Source: CAYGUK01 sp964352985 (GTDB lineage Bacteria; Pseudomonadota; Gammaproteobacteria; JAHCLG01). From it: a stretch of 15,339 bases of DNA. The notes below the pieces were generated by a model. That model searched no databases, had not been told where the DNA came from, and saw only the letters and a program-made list of their open reading frames with translations. Made by a program: the position numbers and the translations under genes. Within the stretch, counting starts at the first letter, position 1. Each line of letters starts with the position of its first letter. Below are positions 6,281 to 14,085 of the stretch, one piece after another. The stretch lies in contig CAYGUK010000096.1 of NCBI GenBank assembly GCA_964352985.1, forward strand, positions 1 to 15,339, read 5' to 3'.

Positions 6281-7471
6281 TTATTGTATTTTTTTGTTAA
6301 CTACAAGAAATAACATGCAAACAAATGCAAAAATTTCTGCAATCAACATTGCGACTGACATGTAGTGTATAGGGTGTAATGAGAAAGAAGAAACAATCAA
6401 TCCAGCGATAAAACTTCCACCAAATTCCATAAAATTTGCGCCAGCCGAAGCGGTGCCAATCGATTTCGGAAATAAATTTATCGCACCAGAGACACATGGT
6501 GGAATACTCATCGCCACACCTAGGGTGACAAAAAACATAATAGCAACAAGTACGACAGGAGAGATAGGCGACATCATATAACTTGCTAATGTTAATATAA
6601 TGGCACTAAATACACTAATTGTAATAGCAATGCAAAGTACGATATCGATATGAATTTTTTTTTGTAAAACCGTCGCGATATAACTTCCTAAAATAAAAGA
6701 ATATGCATTAAAAATAAAATAATAAGCAAATTGACTAACGGGCACATGCAATTTAGAAATTAAAATAAAGGGTGCAGCAACAACATAAAAAAACTGTCCA
6801 CCAAAAGCAAATCCCAAACACGTAACATAAAAAACATACCGTTTATTCTTTAGCAAATCTAAATAACTTTTGCTTATCACCTTGATATCAAAATGATATG
6901 TTTTATTTTGATTTGTTTCGGGTAAGAGAAAAACAATTAGGACAACTGTAATTAGACCTACAAATCCCAATAAATAAAAATTTGCTTGCCAATTGATATA
7001 GGTTGTTAAATATCCGCCGATTACCGGCGCAACAGCCAGTGCAAATCCCATTAAAGCGGACAAGTAACCAATATATTTATTCGATGATTTTTCATCATAA
7101 TAATCTTTAACTACTGCATAGCAAATTACTAAACTTGCGCAACCTAGCGCTGCTTGTAAAATACGCCCCCAAATTAAAATATGAATATTCCAAGCAATCG
7201 CACATATTAAACTGGATATTACATAACCCGACATTCAGATTAATAAACATATCTTACGACCATAACTATCAGAGAGATTACCCCAAAATAGTTGCAAAAT
7301 AGCGAGAACGCCGAGAAATAAACTTAGAGTTAACTGAACCTCTGCTTGTGATGCATGCAAATTTTTGCTTATTATGGGTAGAGCAGGTAAATAAAGATCA
7401 AGTGATAAAGGAACAATTAACGCAAGTAAAATTAGAATACTGAAAATCATTTTGTGATTTTTCAATTTCAA
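6281..7471 (-). pseudogene. Bcr/CflA-type MFS drug transporter split by one in-frame TGA
   Basis: Two adjacent pieces in the same frame make one 12-helix transporter of about 395 codons, the normal Bcr/CflA length. The N-terminal piece (78 residues) has the family signature LSLDLYLPALPIISKNL (22-38) in helix 1 and the motif A loop GNLSDSYGRK (64-73). A TGA at 7237-7235 replaces codon 79 in the middle of helix 3. The remaining 317 residues follow without frameshift and include the helix 4 region WGRILQAALGCAS and helices to the end. The stop is followed at once by ATG (TGAATG), so the larger piece could be translated by reinitiation, but it would lack helices 1-2. TGA ends other genes here, so recoding is unlikely. 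One substitution (for example GGA or CGA to TGA) explains the break: a young pseudogene or a sequence error. The start is TTG 7471 or TTG 7465, near AAAGG (7480-7476). Confidence 0.82.
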
Positions 7472-7498
7472 CTAGCCTTTAGTGTCGGATAAATTTAG

Positions 7499-7507
7499 AT
7501 TATAACA
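7499..7507 (-). promoter_or_regulatory. Extended -10 promoter for the transporter gene
   Basis: On the minus strand TGT-TATAAT (7507-7499) is a consensus extended -10 about 28 nt before the TTG start. No convincing -35 is seen. Retention of a good promoter is consistent with recent inactivation of the gene. Confidence 0.42.
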
Positions 7508-7539
7508 ATAATTATCGAAAGAATTTATTAATGAATAAA

Positions 7540-8319
7540 TTATTGATGGAAAAATAACTCTCTAGATTTTGGAATAGTAAATTCTTCAGGATAGTAAACT
7601 TCCGCTAAATAGAGACCATAAGGTGGTGCGGTAACCCCACCCAAGGAACGATTTTTTGCTACTAATACTTCTTTCGCCCATTCAGGAGGTTTATTCCCCA
7701 TCCCAATCGCAATAAGGACACCCGCAATATTTCTAACCATATGGTGTAAAAATGCATTTGCTTTAATATCAAAATAAATTAAATCATGTTGGCGGTGAAA
7801 TTTAATTGATTCAATTTGACGAATTGGAGATTTTGACTGACACTCCAAGGCACGAAACGAAGTAAAATCATGTTCTCCAATTAAATAGTTCGCCGCTTGT
7901 TGCATGTGTTTTTCATTTAAAGAATGATAATGCCACGTCACACTACGACGCCAAATAGCAGGTCTGACAGCATGATTATAAATATAATAACGATATCGTC
8001 TAGCTACTGCGCTAAAACGCGCATGAAAATTATCAGGCATTTGCTTTGCCCAAATCACACTAATCGAATTTGGCATGTGATGATTAACACCAAATACCCA
8101 ACTGCGTTGATTACGTTCTTTATTTGTTTCAAAGTGAACAACTTGGGATAAGGCATGAACGCCAGTATCAGTTCTACCTGCGCATTGCACTGTGATTGAT
8201 TCATTGGCAACTTTAGAAATTGATGCTTCTAAATGACCTTGAACCGTTGCAAGATTAGGTTGTCTTTGCCAGCCATGAAAATGACTGCCATCATATTCAA
8301 TTCCAAGAGCTATTTTCAT
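7540..8319 (-). CDS. truA: tRNA pseudouridine(38-40) synthase TruA
   Basis: A 259-residue TruA, close to the 270 residues of the E. coli enzyme. It converts uridines 38-40 in the anticodon arm of many tRNAs to pseudouridine. Motifs: N-terminal 'IEYDGSHFHGWQRQPNLATVQ' (7-27), the catalytic loop AGRTDTGVHALSQVVHF (47-63; catalytic D51), 'DFTSFRALECQSKSP' in the second half, and the FLHHMVRNIAG motif near the C-terminus. The ATG at 8319 lies 2 nt after the fimV stop with no strong ribosome binding site, which points to coupling with fimV. The fimV-truA pair is conserved in Pseudomonas and Legionella relatives. Downstream an A-T-only inverted repeat (7522-7541) overlaps the stop codon, but it lacks a T-tract and is not called a terminator. 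Confidence 0.97.
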   Translation of the reverse strand: MKIALGIEYDGSHFHGWQRQPNLATVQGHLEASISKVANESITVQCAGRTDTGVHALSQVVHFETNKERNQRSWVFGVNHHMPNSISVIWAKQMPDNFHARFSAVARRYRYYIYNHAVRPAIWRRSVTWHYHSLNEKHMQQAANYLIGEHDFTSFRALECQSKSPIRQIESIKFHRQHDLIYFDIKANAFLHHMVRNIAGVLIAIGMGNKPPEWAKEVLVAKNRSLGGVTAPPYGLYLAEVYYPEEFTIPKSRELFFHQ

Positions 8320-8321
8320 TG

Positions 8322-10973
8322 TTATTCGTCTAATTTTTTCAACATGTCTTCTGCTTGCATTTTATGTTTTTCATCACCCCTTGTCATTATTTCATTTAAA
8401 ATTTCACGGGCTCCTTCCATATCATCCATATCAATATAGGTTTGTGCAAGAGATAGTTTATCTTCGATTGACATTTCATTATCATCTACGTCGACTTGTT
8501 CAACTTGATCTTTCTCGGCAGCTATCGCAGCTTCAACTGATTTTGGTTTGAACGACAAAGTGTTCCCATCATCTTCTTTGTGTGTTTCTTCAACCTTTGT
8601 ATCAACTTTGTCATCTGATTCTATGGCACCCTCACCAAAAGCAGATTCTTTTAGTGTTAAAATTTCTTGCCACATTGCATTATCATCTGTTTTTAAGTCA
8701 TCTGGTAATTTATCGATAGCAGCTTCGAATGCTTCTTGATTTTTCGCATTCGCATAGACTTTTATTAAACGCAAACGCAAGCTGATTGGATCAAAATCTA
8801 AGTCATTTGATTCATGCTTTGCTTCAGTAGATTTCGCTTCTTCCACAGGCAGTTCTTCTTCGTGTGATGGGTCTTCTTTTTCTTCTATAAATTCTTCCTC
8901 TTTAGCAGAGGGTGATATAGATAATCTATTTTCGTCAAGCTTATCTTTTACTGGCGCAACATCTAAAACTTCATCTCCAACATCTAGTATAATCGCAGCA
9001 ACTTCATCATCATCTGCTGGCGATTCGACGTTTGGAAAATCATATTCATTACTCCCTTCTAATGTTTTATCACTGTTATCGATACCCAAATCAAATTCAT
9101 CTTCAGTAACAGAGGTAAGTTCATCATCTTCCAGAGAATTAGCATCGATATCATCTTTTGCATTAAGCATCACCAATGTTTTTTTAATTGCATCAGAGTC
9201 TTGTAAACCTTGTGGTAAATCATGTAAATAATTTTCCATGACTTGCCAACCTTCTTTTGCAGCTATAACTTCTAACATTTTAGCCTGATAAACTGCGTTA
9301 TCGGGTTCTTTTTCGATGACTGATTGCAATACCGTTTTTGCTTGCTCAAATTTTTCGTAAGTAATATAGAGATCAACTTCATCTAAGGCGCTGACATCTA
9401 AGTTTGCATGCTCACTTTTAGCTGGTTCTGAATTATCAGCGGAATCGTTTGAATCATCACTTCCAGTTGTTTCTTCAGCGGCACTATCATCATCTTCAAT
9501 ATCTGCATCAACGGGTGTTGCCATTGGTTTAGGTCCGCCAAGGGCTGCAGTCTTTCCACTACCACCGCCTTTACCTTGACGTTTTTGTTTTAACATTAAA
9601 TAAACGACCGCAAAAATAAGCAGTAAAATTATCGCACCAGCAATGATCAATATCGATAACATGTTGCTATTCAATATACCACCACTCGATGAATTCATTT
9701 CTCCGTGATCAAATTCTTTACCGAAATTATTCATGGATAAATTGATATTGCTCGTACTTGAACCTGAAGCATTATTCCCGGTCGCCGAATTATTTTTCAT
9801 TGCGGTGATTTCAGCATTATCATTAGCTAATTCTTTTTCTAGTTTTTGATTTTCTTGTTCAAGTGTGTTGACTTTATTTTCCAATATTTGGTTAGATTCT
9901 TTTTCAGTTTGGACTTGTTGATTTGTTATAGCTAATTCTTGTTCTAATTGTTGAGTTGTTTGCGACGTCGTAGTGTTAACATTTTTTTGTGTAACCGCAT
10001 TCGTCTCAGTTTGTGCGTTAGGCTGGTTGAGCAAATTGACTAATTTTTCTGGCTCTTTTGTTGGTTGACCACTGTTAGTAAGTGGTAATGAATGTTGATT
10101 TTGTTGCGGATGATTTTTTTCTGTAGTGATAGCCGGCTCATTGTTTGAGGTAGTATTATTGTGTTGATTTTTTTCATGTTCATTTTCCCATTGCTTATCT
10201 TCTTTTTGAACTTCACGTTTTGCCGTGTCTTCGTCAATGGCTTTAATTTGTGCGAGTGTGGGTAATATTAAACGTTCACCCGATTTTAATTCATTAATGT
10301 TACCGTTAATAAAAGCTTTAGGATTTGCTCGGAAAATAGCAACCATGGTTTGATCAATTGATACTGAATTATCAGGACGTGCTTTTCTAGCAATTTTAAT
10401 CAGCGTATCATCAGCGCTCGTTGGCCCATAAACACCCGTCGTTGTTATAGCGTTTTCATTTTTTTCTGCTTCAGGTTCAACATAATTTGAAACAGGATTT
10501 GCAAGATATTTACGTGTATTCGTTCTCGGCGCTTTATAATAAAAACGTTTTGGTGGTTTGCGCGGACGACGGTAACCACGTGGATCGAGTAAAACTGTAT
10601 ATTCACGAACTAATTGCCCTTGAGGCCAACGCAATTGCACGAGAAAACGCAAAAATGGCACACTGATACCATGCGAACTAGTGATATGAATAACAGGACG
10701 TCCACGAGAACTAATTGCAGGATGAAATTCAATCGTTCTGAAATAGGTTGGAAAAGGAATATTAAATTGTTTAAATACATTACCATTTGCAAATCCGACA
10801 CGGATATCAGAAAGCGGCACATTGCCTAATTCAATTATGGGAACCTCAGCATCAAGTGGTTGGCCAATCGCAGAAAATATTTCAATATTTCCAAGCCCCA
10901 CAGGCCACGCACTAAATGGCAAAAACACTAGCAATACTGTTAGAAAGATTAAAAATTTTCGCAAGCTTGCCAC
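8322..10973 (-). CDS. fimV: FimV family polar hub / peptidoglycan-binding protein
   Basis: FimV is an inner-membrane protein that binds peptidoglycan and, in Pseudomonas, organises polar assemblies and type IV pilus function. Read from GTG 10973 it has 883 residues: signal peptide (1-26), the FimV N-terminal domain GLGNIEIFSAIGQPLDAEV (26-44) running to about 140, a LysM domain (about 183-240), a Gln/Asn-rich linker with a coiled coil (about 340-392), one membrane helix (about 440-461), a long acidic cytoplasmic region with TPR-like helices (532-590, 729-780) and the conserved C-terminal FimV motif (about 838-881: LSLAQTYIDMDDMEGAREIL). The frame is open upstream to TTG 11003, but GTG 10973 has AAGGAGAGG at 5-nt spacing and the first residues then read as a signal peptide; a -10 box at 11011-11006 would also exclude TTG 11003. 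truA follows at 2 nt. Confidence 0.93.
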   Translation of the reverse strand: MASLRKFLIFLTVLLVFLPFSAWPVGLGNIEIFSAIGQPLDAEVPIIELGNVPLSDIRVGFANGNVFKQFNIPFPTYFRTIEFHPAISSRGRPVIHITSSHGISVPFLRFLVQLRWPQGQLVREYTVLLDPRGYRRPRKPPKRFYYKAPRTNTRKYLANPVSNYVEPEAEKNENAITTTGVYGPTSADDTLIKIARKARPDNSVSIDQTMVAIFRANPKAFINGNINELKSGERLILPTLAQIKAIDEDTAKREVQKEDKQWENEHEKNQHNNTTSNNEPAITTEKNHPQQNQHSLPLTNSGQPTKEPEKLVNLLNQPNAQTETNAVTQKNVNTTTSQTTQQLEQELAITNQQVQTEKESNQILENKVNTLEQENQKLEKELANDNAEITAMKNNSATGNNASGSSTSNINLSMNNFGKEFDHGEMNSSSGGILNSNMLSILIIAGAIILLLIFAVVYLMLKQKRQGKGGGSGKTAALGGPKPMATPVDADIEDDDSAAEETTGSDDSNDSADNSEPAKSEHANLDVSALDEVDLYITYEKFEQAKTVLQSVIEKEPDNAVYQAKMLEVIAAKEGWQVMENYLHDLPQGLQDSDAIKKTLVMLNAKDDIDANSLEDDELTSVTEDEFDLGIDNSDKTLEGSNEYDFPNVESPADDDEVAAIILDVGDEVLDVAPVKDKLDENRLSISPSAKEEEFIEEKEDPSHEEELPVEEAKSTEAKHESNDLDFDPISLRLRLIKVYANAKNQEAFEAAIDKLPDDLKTDDNAMWQEILTLKESAFGEGAIESDDKVDTKVEETHKEDDGNTLSFKPKSVEAAIAAEKDQVEQVDVDDNEMSIEDKLSLAQTYIDMDDMEGAREILNEIMTRGDEKHKMQAEDMLKKLDE

Positions 10974-10978
10974 CCCAA

Positions 10979-10987
10979 CCTCTCCTT
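10979..10987 (-). promoter_or_regulatory. Strong Shine-Dalgarno sequence fixing the fimV start
   Basis: AAGGAGAGG on the minus strand lies 5 nt before GTG 10973, the best ribosome binding site in the window. It decides for the GTG start over the in-frame TTG at 11003, which has no such site. Confidence 0.7.
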
Positions 10988-11005
10988 GCACAAACACATC
11001 CAACT

Positions 11006-11011
11006 ATTATA
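11006..11011 (-). promoter_or_regulatory. Putative -10 box of fimV
   Basis: TATAAT on the minus strand at 11011-11006 would give a start site near 10999 and a leader of about 26 nt to GTG 10973. The -35 region is poor (TGGCGC at 17-nt spacing), so activity is uncertain. The rest of the 11012-11145 gap shows no gene; it contains a GGGTTAGGG run and a second TATAAT without a -35. Confidence 0.33.
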
Positions 11012-11145
11012 AGAACTGTATCGCAGACGCGCCATGATGTCCATAGTGTATTAATTACAAAGGGTTAGGGTTTAGAATATTATAAACTAACTTATGCGGA
11101 CTTTGGGTGTATAACTTATTTTCTCAAAAAATAGAATTTTGATTA

Positions 11146-11667
11146 TTACACAGTCATTCTAGGCGATTGATACGTACTACCATCAAGATCAGGTAACATA
11201 GCATTTCCAGCTAAAGGTGTTGGAGAATCTAAACGGGGTCTTAATTGTCTAATTTGAGTCATTACGAGACTAAATTGAGCACGTTGAGAGAATTCTTCGG
11301 CAGGATGAGGTGAAGGCGTCGCAGTTAAAGTTCCGCTAGAATCCTGACGCAACTCATCATCTTTATCTTTTACGACAACGGCGCCCGGCATTGGCCTAGG
11401 AGTAAGTGTGGTGGTACTAGCAAGATGTTGAGAACTTGCATCCTTAAGTCTTCCAGTAATTAGGTTAGTACTTAGTGTGGATGATCGTGGTTTTTTAGTT
11501 GGAGTTAACTGTTGTTCTTGGCTTGGAGTGAACTCGAATTGAGCATCTTTTTGTTCTTCTGTTCTGGGATGTTGTTTTCTTTTGCCAGATCTTGGTATTA
11601 ACGACATAAGAGCAGATTTTAATCTGCCATGCACTTTATCAGTAGATGAACTAACTGAATTAACCAT
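11146..11667 (-). CDS. Hypothetical Ser/Thr/Pro-rich disordered protein
   Basis: I do not recognise this 173-residue protein. It has no signal peptide or membrane helix, is rich in Ser, Thr, Pro, Arg and Lys, and looks mostly disordered. Visible features: two basic clusters, SGKRKQHPR (27-35) and TKKPRSS (57-63); a repeated GRLKSA/GRLKDA motif (14-19 and 72-77); repeated TP/PRP/RPRL motifs; and one possible helix, FSLVMTQIRQLRPRL (132-146). It begins at ATG with AAAAGG about 6 nt upstream and ends in TAA. The middle of the gene reaches roughly 50% GC per 60-base line, above the 25-43% in lines sampled from its neighbours. It lies between asd and fimV, which are directly adjacent in relatives such as Pseudomonas, so it appears to be a lineage-specific insertion. 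A secreted effector is conceivable but unproven. Coding status is supported by frame length in AT-rich DNA and the ribosome binding site only. Confidence 0.62.
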   Translation of the reverse strand: MVNSVSSSTDKVHGRLKSALMSLIPRSGKRKQHPRTEEQKDAQFEFTPSQEQQLTPTKKPRSSTLSTNLITGRLKDASSQHLASTTTLTPRPMPGAVVVKDKDDELRQDSSGTLTATPSPHPAEEFSQRAQFSLVMTQIRQLRPRLDSPTPLAGNAMLPDLDGSTYQSPRMTV

Positions 11668-11910
11668 ATATCGCCTTTTCCACGTTAATTAACTGCATCC
11701 CTACTCAAAAAAACACTAACTGTTTGTCGAGTTTATCCATGCTTTACGCTGATTGACGAATTAAATCCTTTTAAGAACAATTAGATAAGTGTTTCCACAC
11801 CTCTACAGTCAAAATTATACAGGATTTTGACACCAAGATCATCTTTATTTTTTAATGACTTGATTCATTTTCCTATATAATACGAACTATCTACTTAAAG
11901 TATAGCCACC
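11668..11910. other. Intergenic region between asd and the hypothetical gene
   Basis: This 243-nt gap holds no recognisable gene. On the minus strand TATAAT at 11819-11814 is a -10 candidate for the hypothetical gene, without a good -35 and with a leader of about 140 nt. On the plus strand CTATATAATAC (11874-11884) resembles a -10 pointing into the 3' end of asd. A weak bulged A-T hairpin just after the asd stop (about 11885-11905) has no T-tract. The gap is long for this compact block, consistent with an insertion having separated asd from fimV. Confidence 0.3.
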
Positions 11911-12921
11911 TTATTGAAATTTCGAAATCAATAACTCGGCAATTTGCACCGCGTTTAATGCCCCACCCTTGCGAACATTATCGGATACTACCCAAAGATT
12001 GAGACCTTTGTCACATGAAATATCTTCGCGGATACGCCCGACATGAACTGAATCATCGCCGGTGGCATGTGTTACCGCACTTGGGTAACCTGCGGGTTCT
12101 TGTTTTTCCACTACGTTAACGCCTGGCGCTTTCTTTAATAATTTAATCGCGTTTTCACGTGATATTTTTTCATGGGTTTCAATATGAATCGCTTCACTAT
12201 GCCCATAAAATACGGGCACTCTGACGCAAGTTGGATTCACTTTTATTTCATCATCCTGAAGAATTTTTTTCGTTTCCCAAACCATTTTCATTTCTTCTCG
12301 GGTATAACCGTTTTCTTGAAAAGTATCGATATGAGGAATGGCATTAAATGCAATTTGTAATGGAAACGTATTTTTTTTACAGGCTTTCGCATTTAATAAT
12401 TGTGCGGTTTGATCTGCTAATTCACTAATACCTTTTCGACCTGCTCCTGAGACAGCTTGATAAGTTGCAACATTAATTCTTTTAATACCCACGGCATCAT
12501 AAATAGGTTTTAACGCCACGACCATTTGTATCGTTGAGCAATTTGGATTTGCAATAATATGACGTGCCTGATAATCCTCTAAACATTCAGGATTCACTTC
12601 AGGGACGATTAACGGCACATCATTATCATTACGAAAAAAAGAGGTGTTATCGATACAAATACATCCAGCACTTGCCACTTTTGGCACAAGTTCTTTTGAA
12701 ACACTTGCCCCAGCAGAAAATAAGGCTATTTTAACTTTAGTAAAATCAAAAGTTGCTGCATCTAAAATTCTTAAGGATTTATTTTTAAAGCGGACAGCAT
12801 CACCCGCACTGCGTTCACTAGCAAGCGGATATAGCGTTGTGACTGGAAAGTTACGTTCAGCAAGAATGTCTAACATCGCGTTGCCAACTGCGCCTGTAAC
12901 ACCAACTATTGCAATATCCAT
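11911..12921 (-). CDS. asd: Aspartate-semialdehyde dehydrogenase
   Basis: A 336-residue Asd that reduces aspartyl phosphate to aspartate semialdehyde with NADPH, the branch-point step toward lysine, diaminopimelate, methionine and threonine in the cytoplasm. Motifs: Rossmann VGVTGAVGNAMLDIL (6-20), 'DNTSFFRNDNDVPLIVPEVN' (91-110), the catalytic cysteine in ANPNCSTIQ (C128), 'YQAVSGAGRKGISEL' (154-168) and the catalytic His in RVPVFYGHSEA (H241). The sequence type matches the Pseudomonas/Legionella and Gram-positive-like group rather than the longer 367-residue E. coli enzyme. The ATG at 12921 is preceded by AAGGA with about 6-nt spacing. It lies 78 nt after aroC on the same strand and has a likely promoter of its own in the gap, at 12996-12988. 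Diaminopimelate supply would keep this gene essential. Confidence 0.97.
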   Translation of the reverse strand: MDIAIVGVTGAVGNAMLDILAERNFPVTTLYPLASERSAGDAVRFKNKSLRILDAATFDFTKVKIALFSAGASVSKELVPKVASAGCICIDNTSFFRNDNDVPLIVPEVNPECLEDYQARHIIANPNCSTIQMVVALKPIYDAVGIKRINVATYQAVSGAGRKGISELADQTAQLLNAKACKKNTFPLQIAFNAIPHIDTFQENGYTREEMKMVWETKKILQDDEIKVNPTCVRVPVFYGHSEAIHIETHEKISRENAIKLLKKAPGVNVVEKQEPAGYPSAVTHATGDDSVHVGRIREDISCDKGLNLWVVSDNVRKGGALNAVQIAELLISKFQ

Positions 12922-12987
12922 GTTTAATCCTTAGTTAAAAAAATTAATTGTTCATTCACCGATGCTGACTTCGATGACTTTAATTGT

Positions 12988-12996
12988 ATTATAGCA
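12988..12996 (-). promoter_or_regulatory. Extended -10 promoter of asd
   Basis: TGC-TATAAT on the minus strand (12996-12988) is a perfect extended -10 located between the aroC stop (13000) and asd. The start site would be near 12981, leaving a leader of about 60 nt. The -35 would fall inside the aroC 3' end and is not conserved. Confidence 0.5.
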
Positions 12997-12999
12997 AAT

Positions 13000-14085
13000 T
13001 TAAGTAATAATCGGCGTGTGACTATCGACTTCAGCATTTTGCGCACGATGAATTAAAAAATGATCCATAATAACAAGAGCAAGCATGGCTTCTGCAATTG
13101 GAGTTGCGCGCACACCAACACAAGGATCATGACGACCCTTGGTAGAGATTTCTGTTGCGTGTCCATTTACATCAATCGTTTTACCTGGCACACGAATACT
13201 TGAAGTCGGTTTAAGTGCAATACTCGCCGTAATGGTTTGCCCACTTGTAATACCACCTAACACACCCCCTGCATTATTAGACAAAAAACCTTGTGGTGTC
13301 ATTTCATCTCGATGTTGACTACCACGTTGGGAAATACATTGAAATCCAGCACCAATTTCCACCCCCTTGACTGCATTAATCGACATTAATGCATGTGCAA
13401 TTACCGCATCAAATTTACCAAACACGGGATCACCTATACCCGCCGGAACGTTGCTCGCTTCAACATTTATTCTTGCACCAATGGAATCTCCATCACGCTG
13501 TAATTGTTTTATTAAATTTTCTAACGCAGGAATTTTTTCTTGATCAGGACAAAAAAATGGATTTTGTTCGACACAGTCCCAATCTTTTAATTCACATTTG
13601 ATGTCACCCATTTCAGCAAGATAGCCACGTATAAAAATATCAAATTGGCTCAAATATTTTTTAGCAATCGCACCTGCAGCTACTCGCATCGCAGTTTCTC
13701 TTGCAGAAGCACGTCCACCGCCACGATAATCGCGAAAACCATATTTTTGTTGATAGGTATAATCCGCATGACCAGGTCGAAACTTATCTTTGATATCACT
13801 ATAATCTCTTGATCGTTGATCAGTGTTTTCAATCAATAAGCCAATCGCTGTTCCTGTGGTTTTTCCTTCAAACACACCAGATAAAATTTTTACTTCATCT
13901 GCTTCACGTCTTTGTGTTGTAAATTTTGAAGTGCCTGGTTTTCGTCGATTTAAATCATGTTGTAAATCAGCTTCGGATAATTCTAATCCCGGTGGACAAC
14001 CATCAACAATCGCACCTAATGCTGGCCCATGACTTTCACCAAATGTCGTCACTGTAAATAATTTACCAAGGGTATTACCTGTCAT
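13000..14085 (-). CDS. aroC: Chorismate synthase
   Basis: A 361-residue chorismate synthase, the normal bacterial length. It uses reduced FMN to convert EPSP to chorismate, the last common step toward aromatic amino acids, folate and quinones. The family signatures are all present: FGESHGPALGAIVDGCPPG (15-33), RPGHADYTYQQKYG (103-116) followed by RDYRGGGRASARET (118-131), 'GGVLGGITSGQ' in the third quarter, and GRHDPCVGVRATPIAEAM (about 317-334). The start ATG shares bases with the prmB stop (ATGA overlap), the same prmB-aroC arrangement as in E. coli, implying translational coupling. Nothing suggests decay, so the organism probably keeps the shikimate pathway. Confidence 0.98.
   Translation of the reverse strand: MTGNTLGKLFTVTTFGESHGPALGAIVDGCPPGLELSEADLQHDLNRRKPGTSKFTTQRREADEVKILSGVFEGKTTGTAIGLLIENTDQRSRDYSDIKDKFRPGHADYTYQQKYGFRDYRGGGRASARETAMRVAAGAIAKKYLSQFDIFIRGYLAEMGDIKCELKDWDCVEQNPFFCPDQEKIPALENLIKQLQRDGDSIGARINVEASNVPAGIGDPVFGKFDAVIAHALMSINAVKGVEIGAGFQCISQRGSQHRDEMTPQGFLSNNAGGVLGGITSGQTITASIALKPTSSIRVPGKTIDVNGHATEISTKGRHDPCVGVRATPIAEAMLALVIMDHFLIHRAQNAEVDSHTPIIT

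Noticed and set aside
7235..7237. TGA in the transporter read as a recoded sense codon (Trp or selenocysteine)
   Set aside because: TGA terminates prmB (14084-14082) and the small secreted-protein gene (1602-1604), and no selenocysteine element is evident; a nonsense mutation is simpler.
7522..7541. Inverted repeat AATTTATT/AATAAATT as a truA terminator
   Set aside because: The stem is entirely A-T, overlaps the stop codon and has no following T-tract; such repeats are expected by chance in this composition.
11061..11075. GGGTTAGGG run resembling a telomere-type repeat
   Set aside because: Fewer than two full repeat units, in a bacterial intergenic gap; most likely chance.
11853..11881. Plus-strand promoter pointing into the 3' end of asd (possible antisense RNA)
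   Set aside because: A -10-like TATAAT exists but the -35 is poor and no RNA structure or ORF follows; not supported enough to call.
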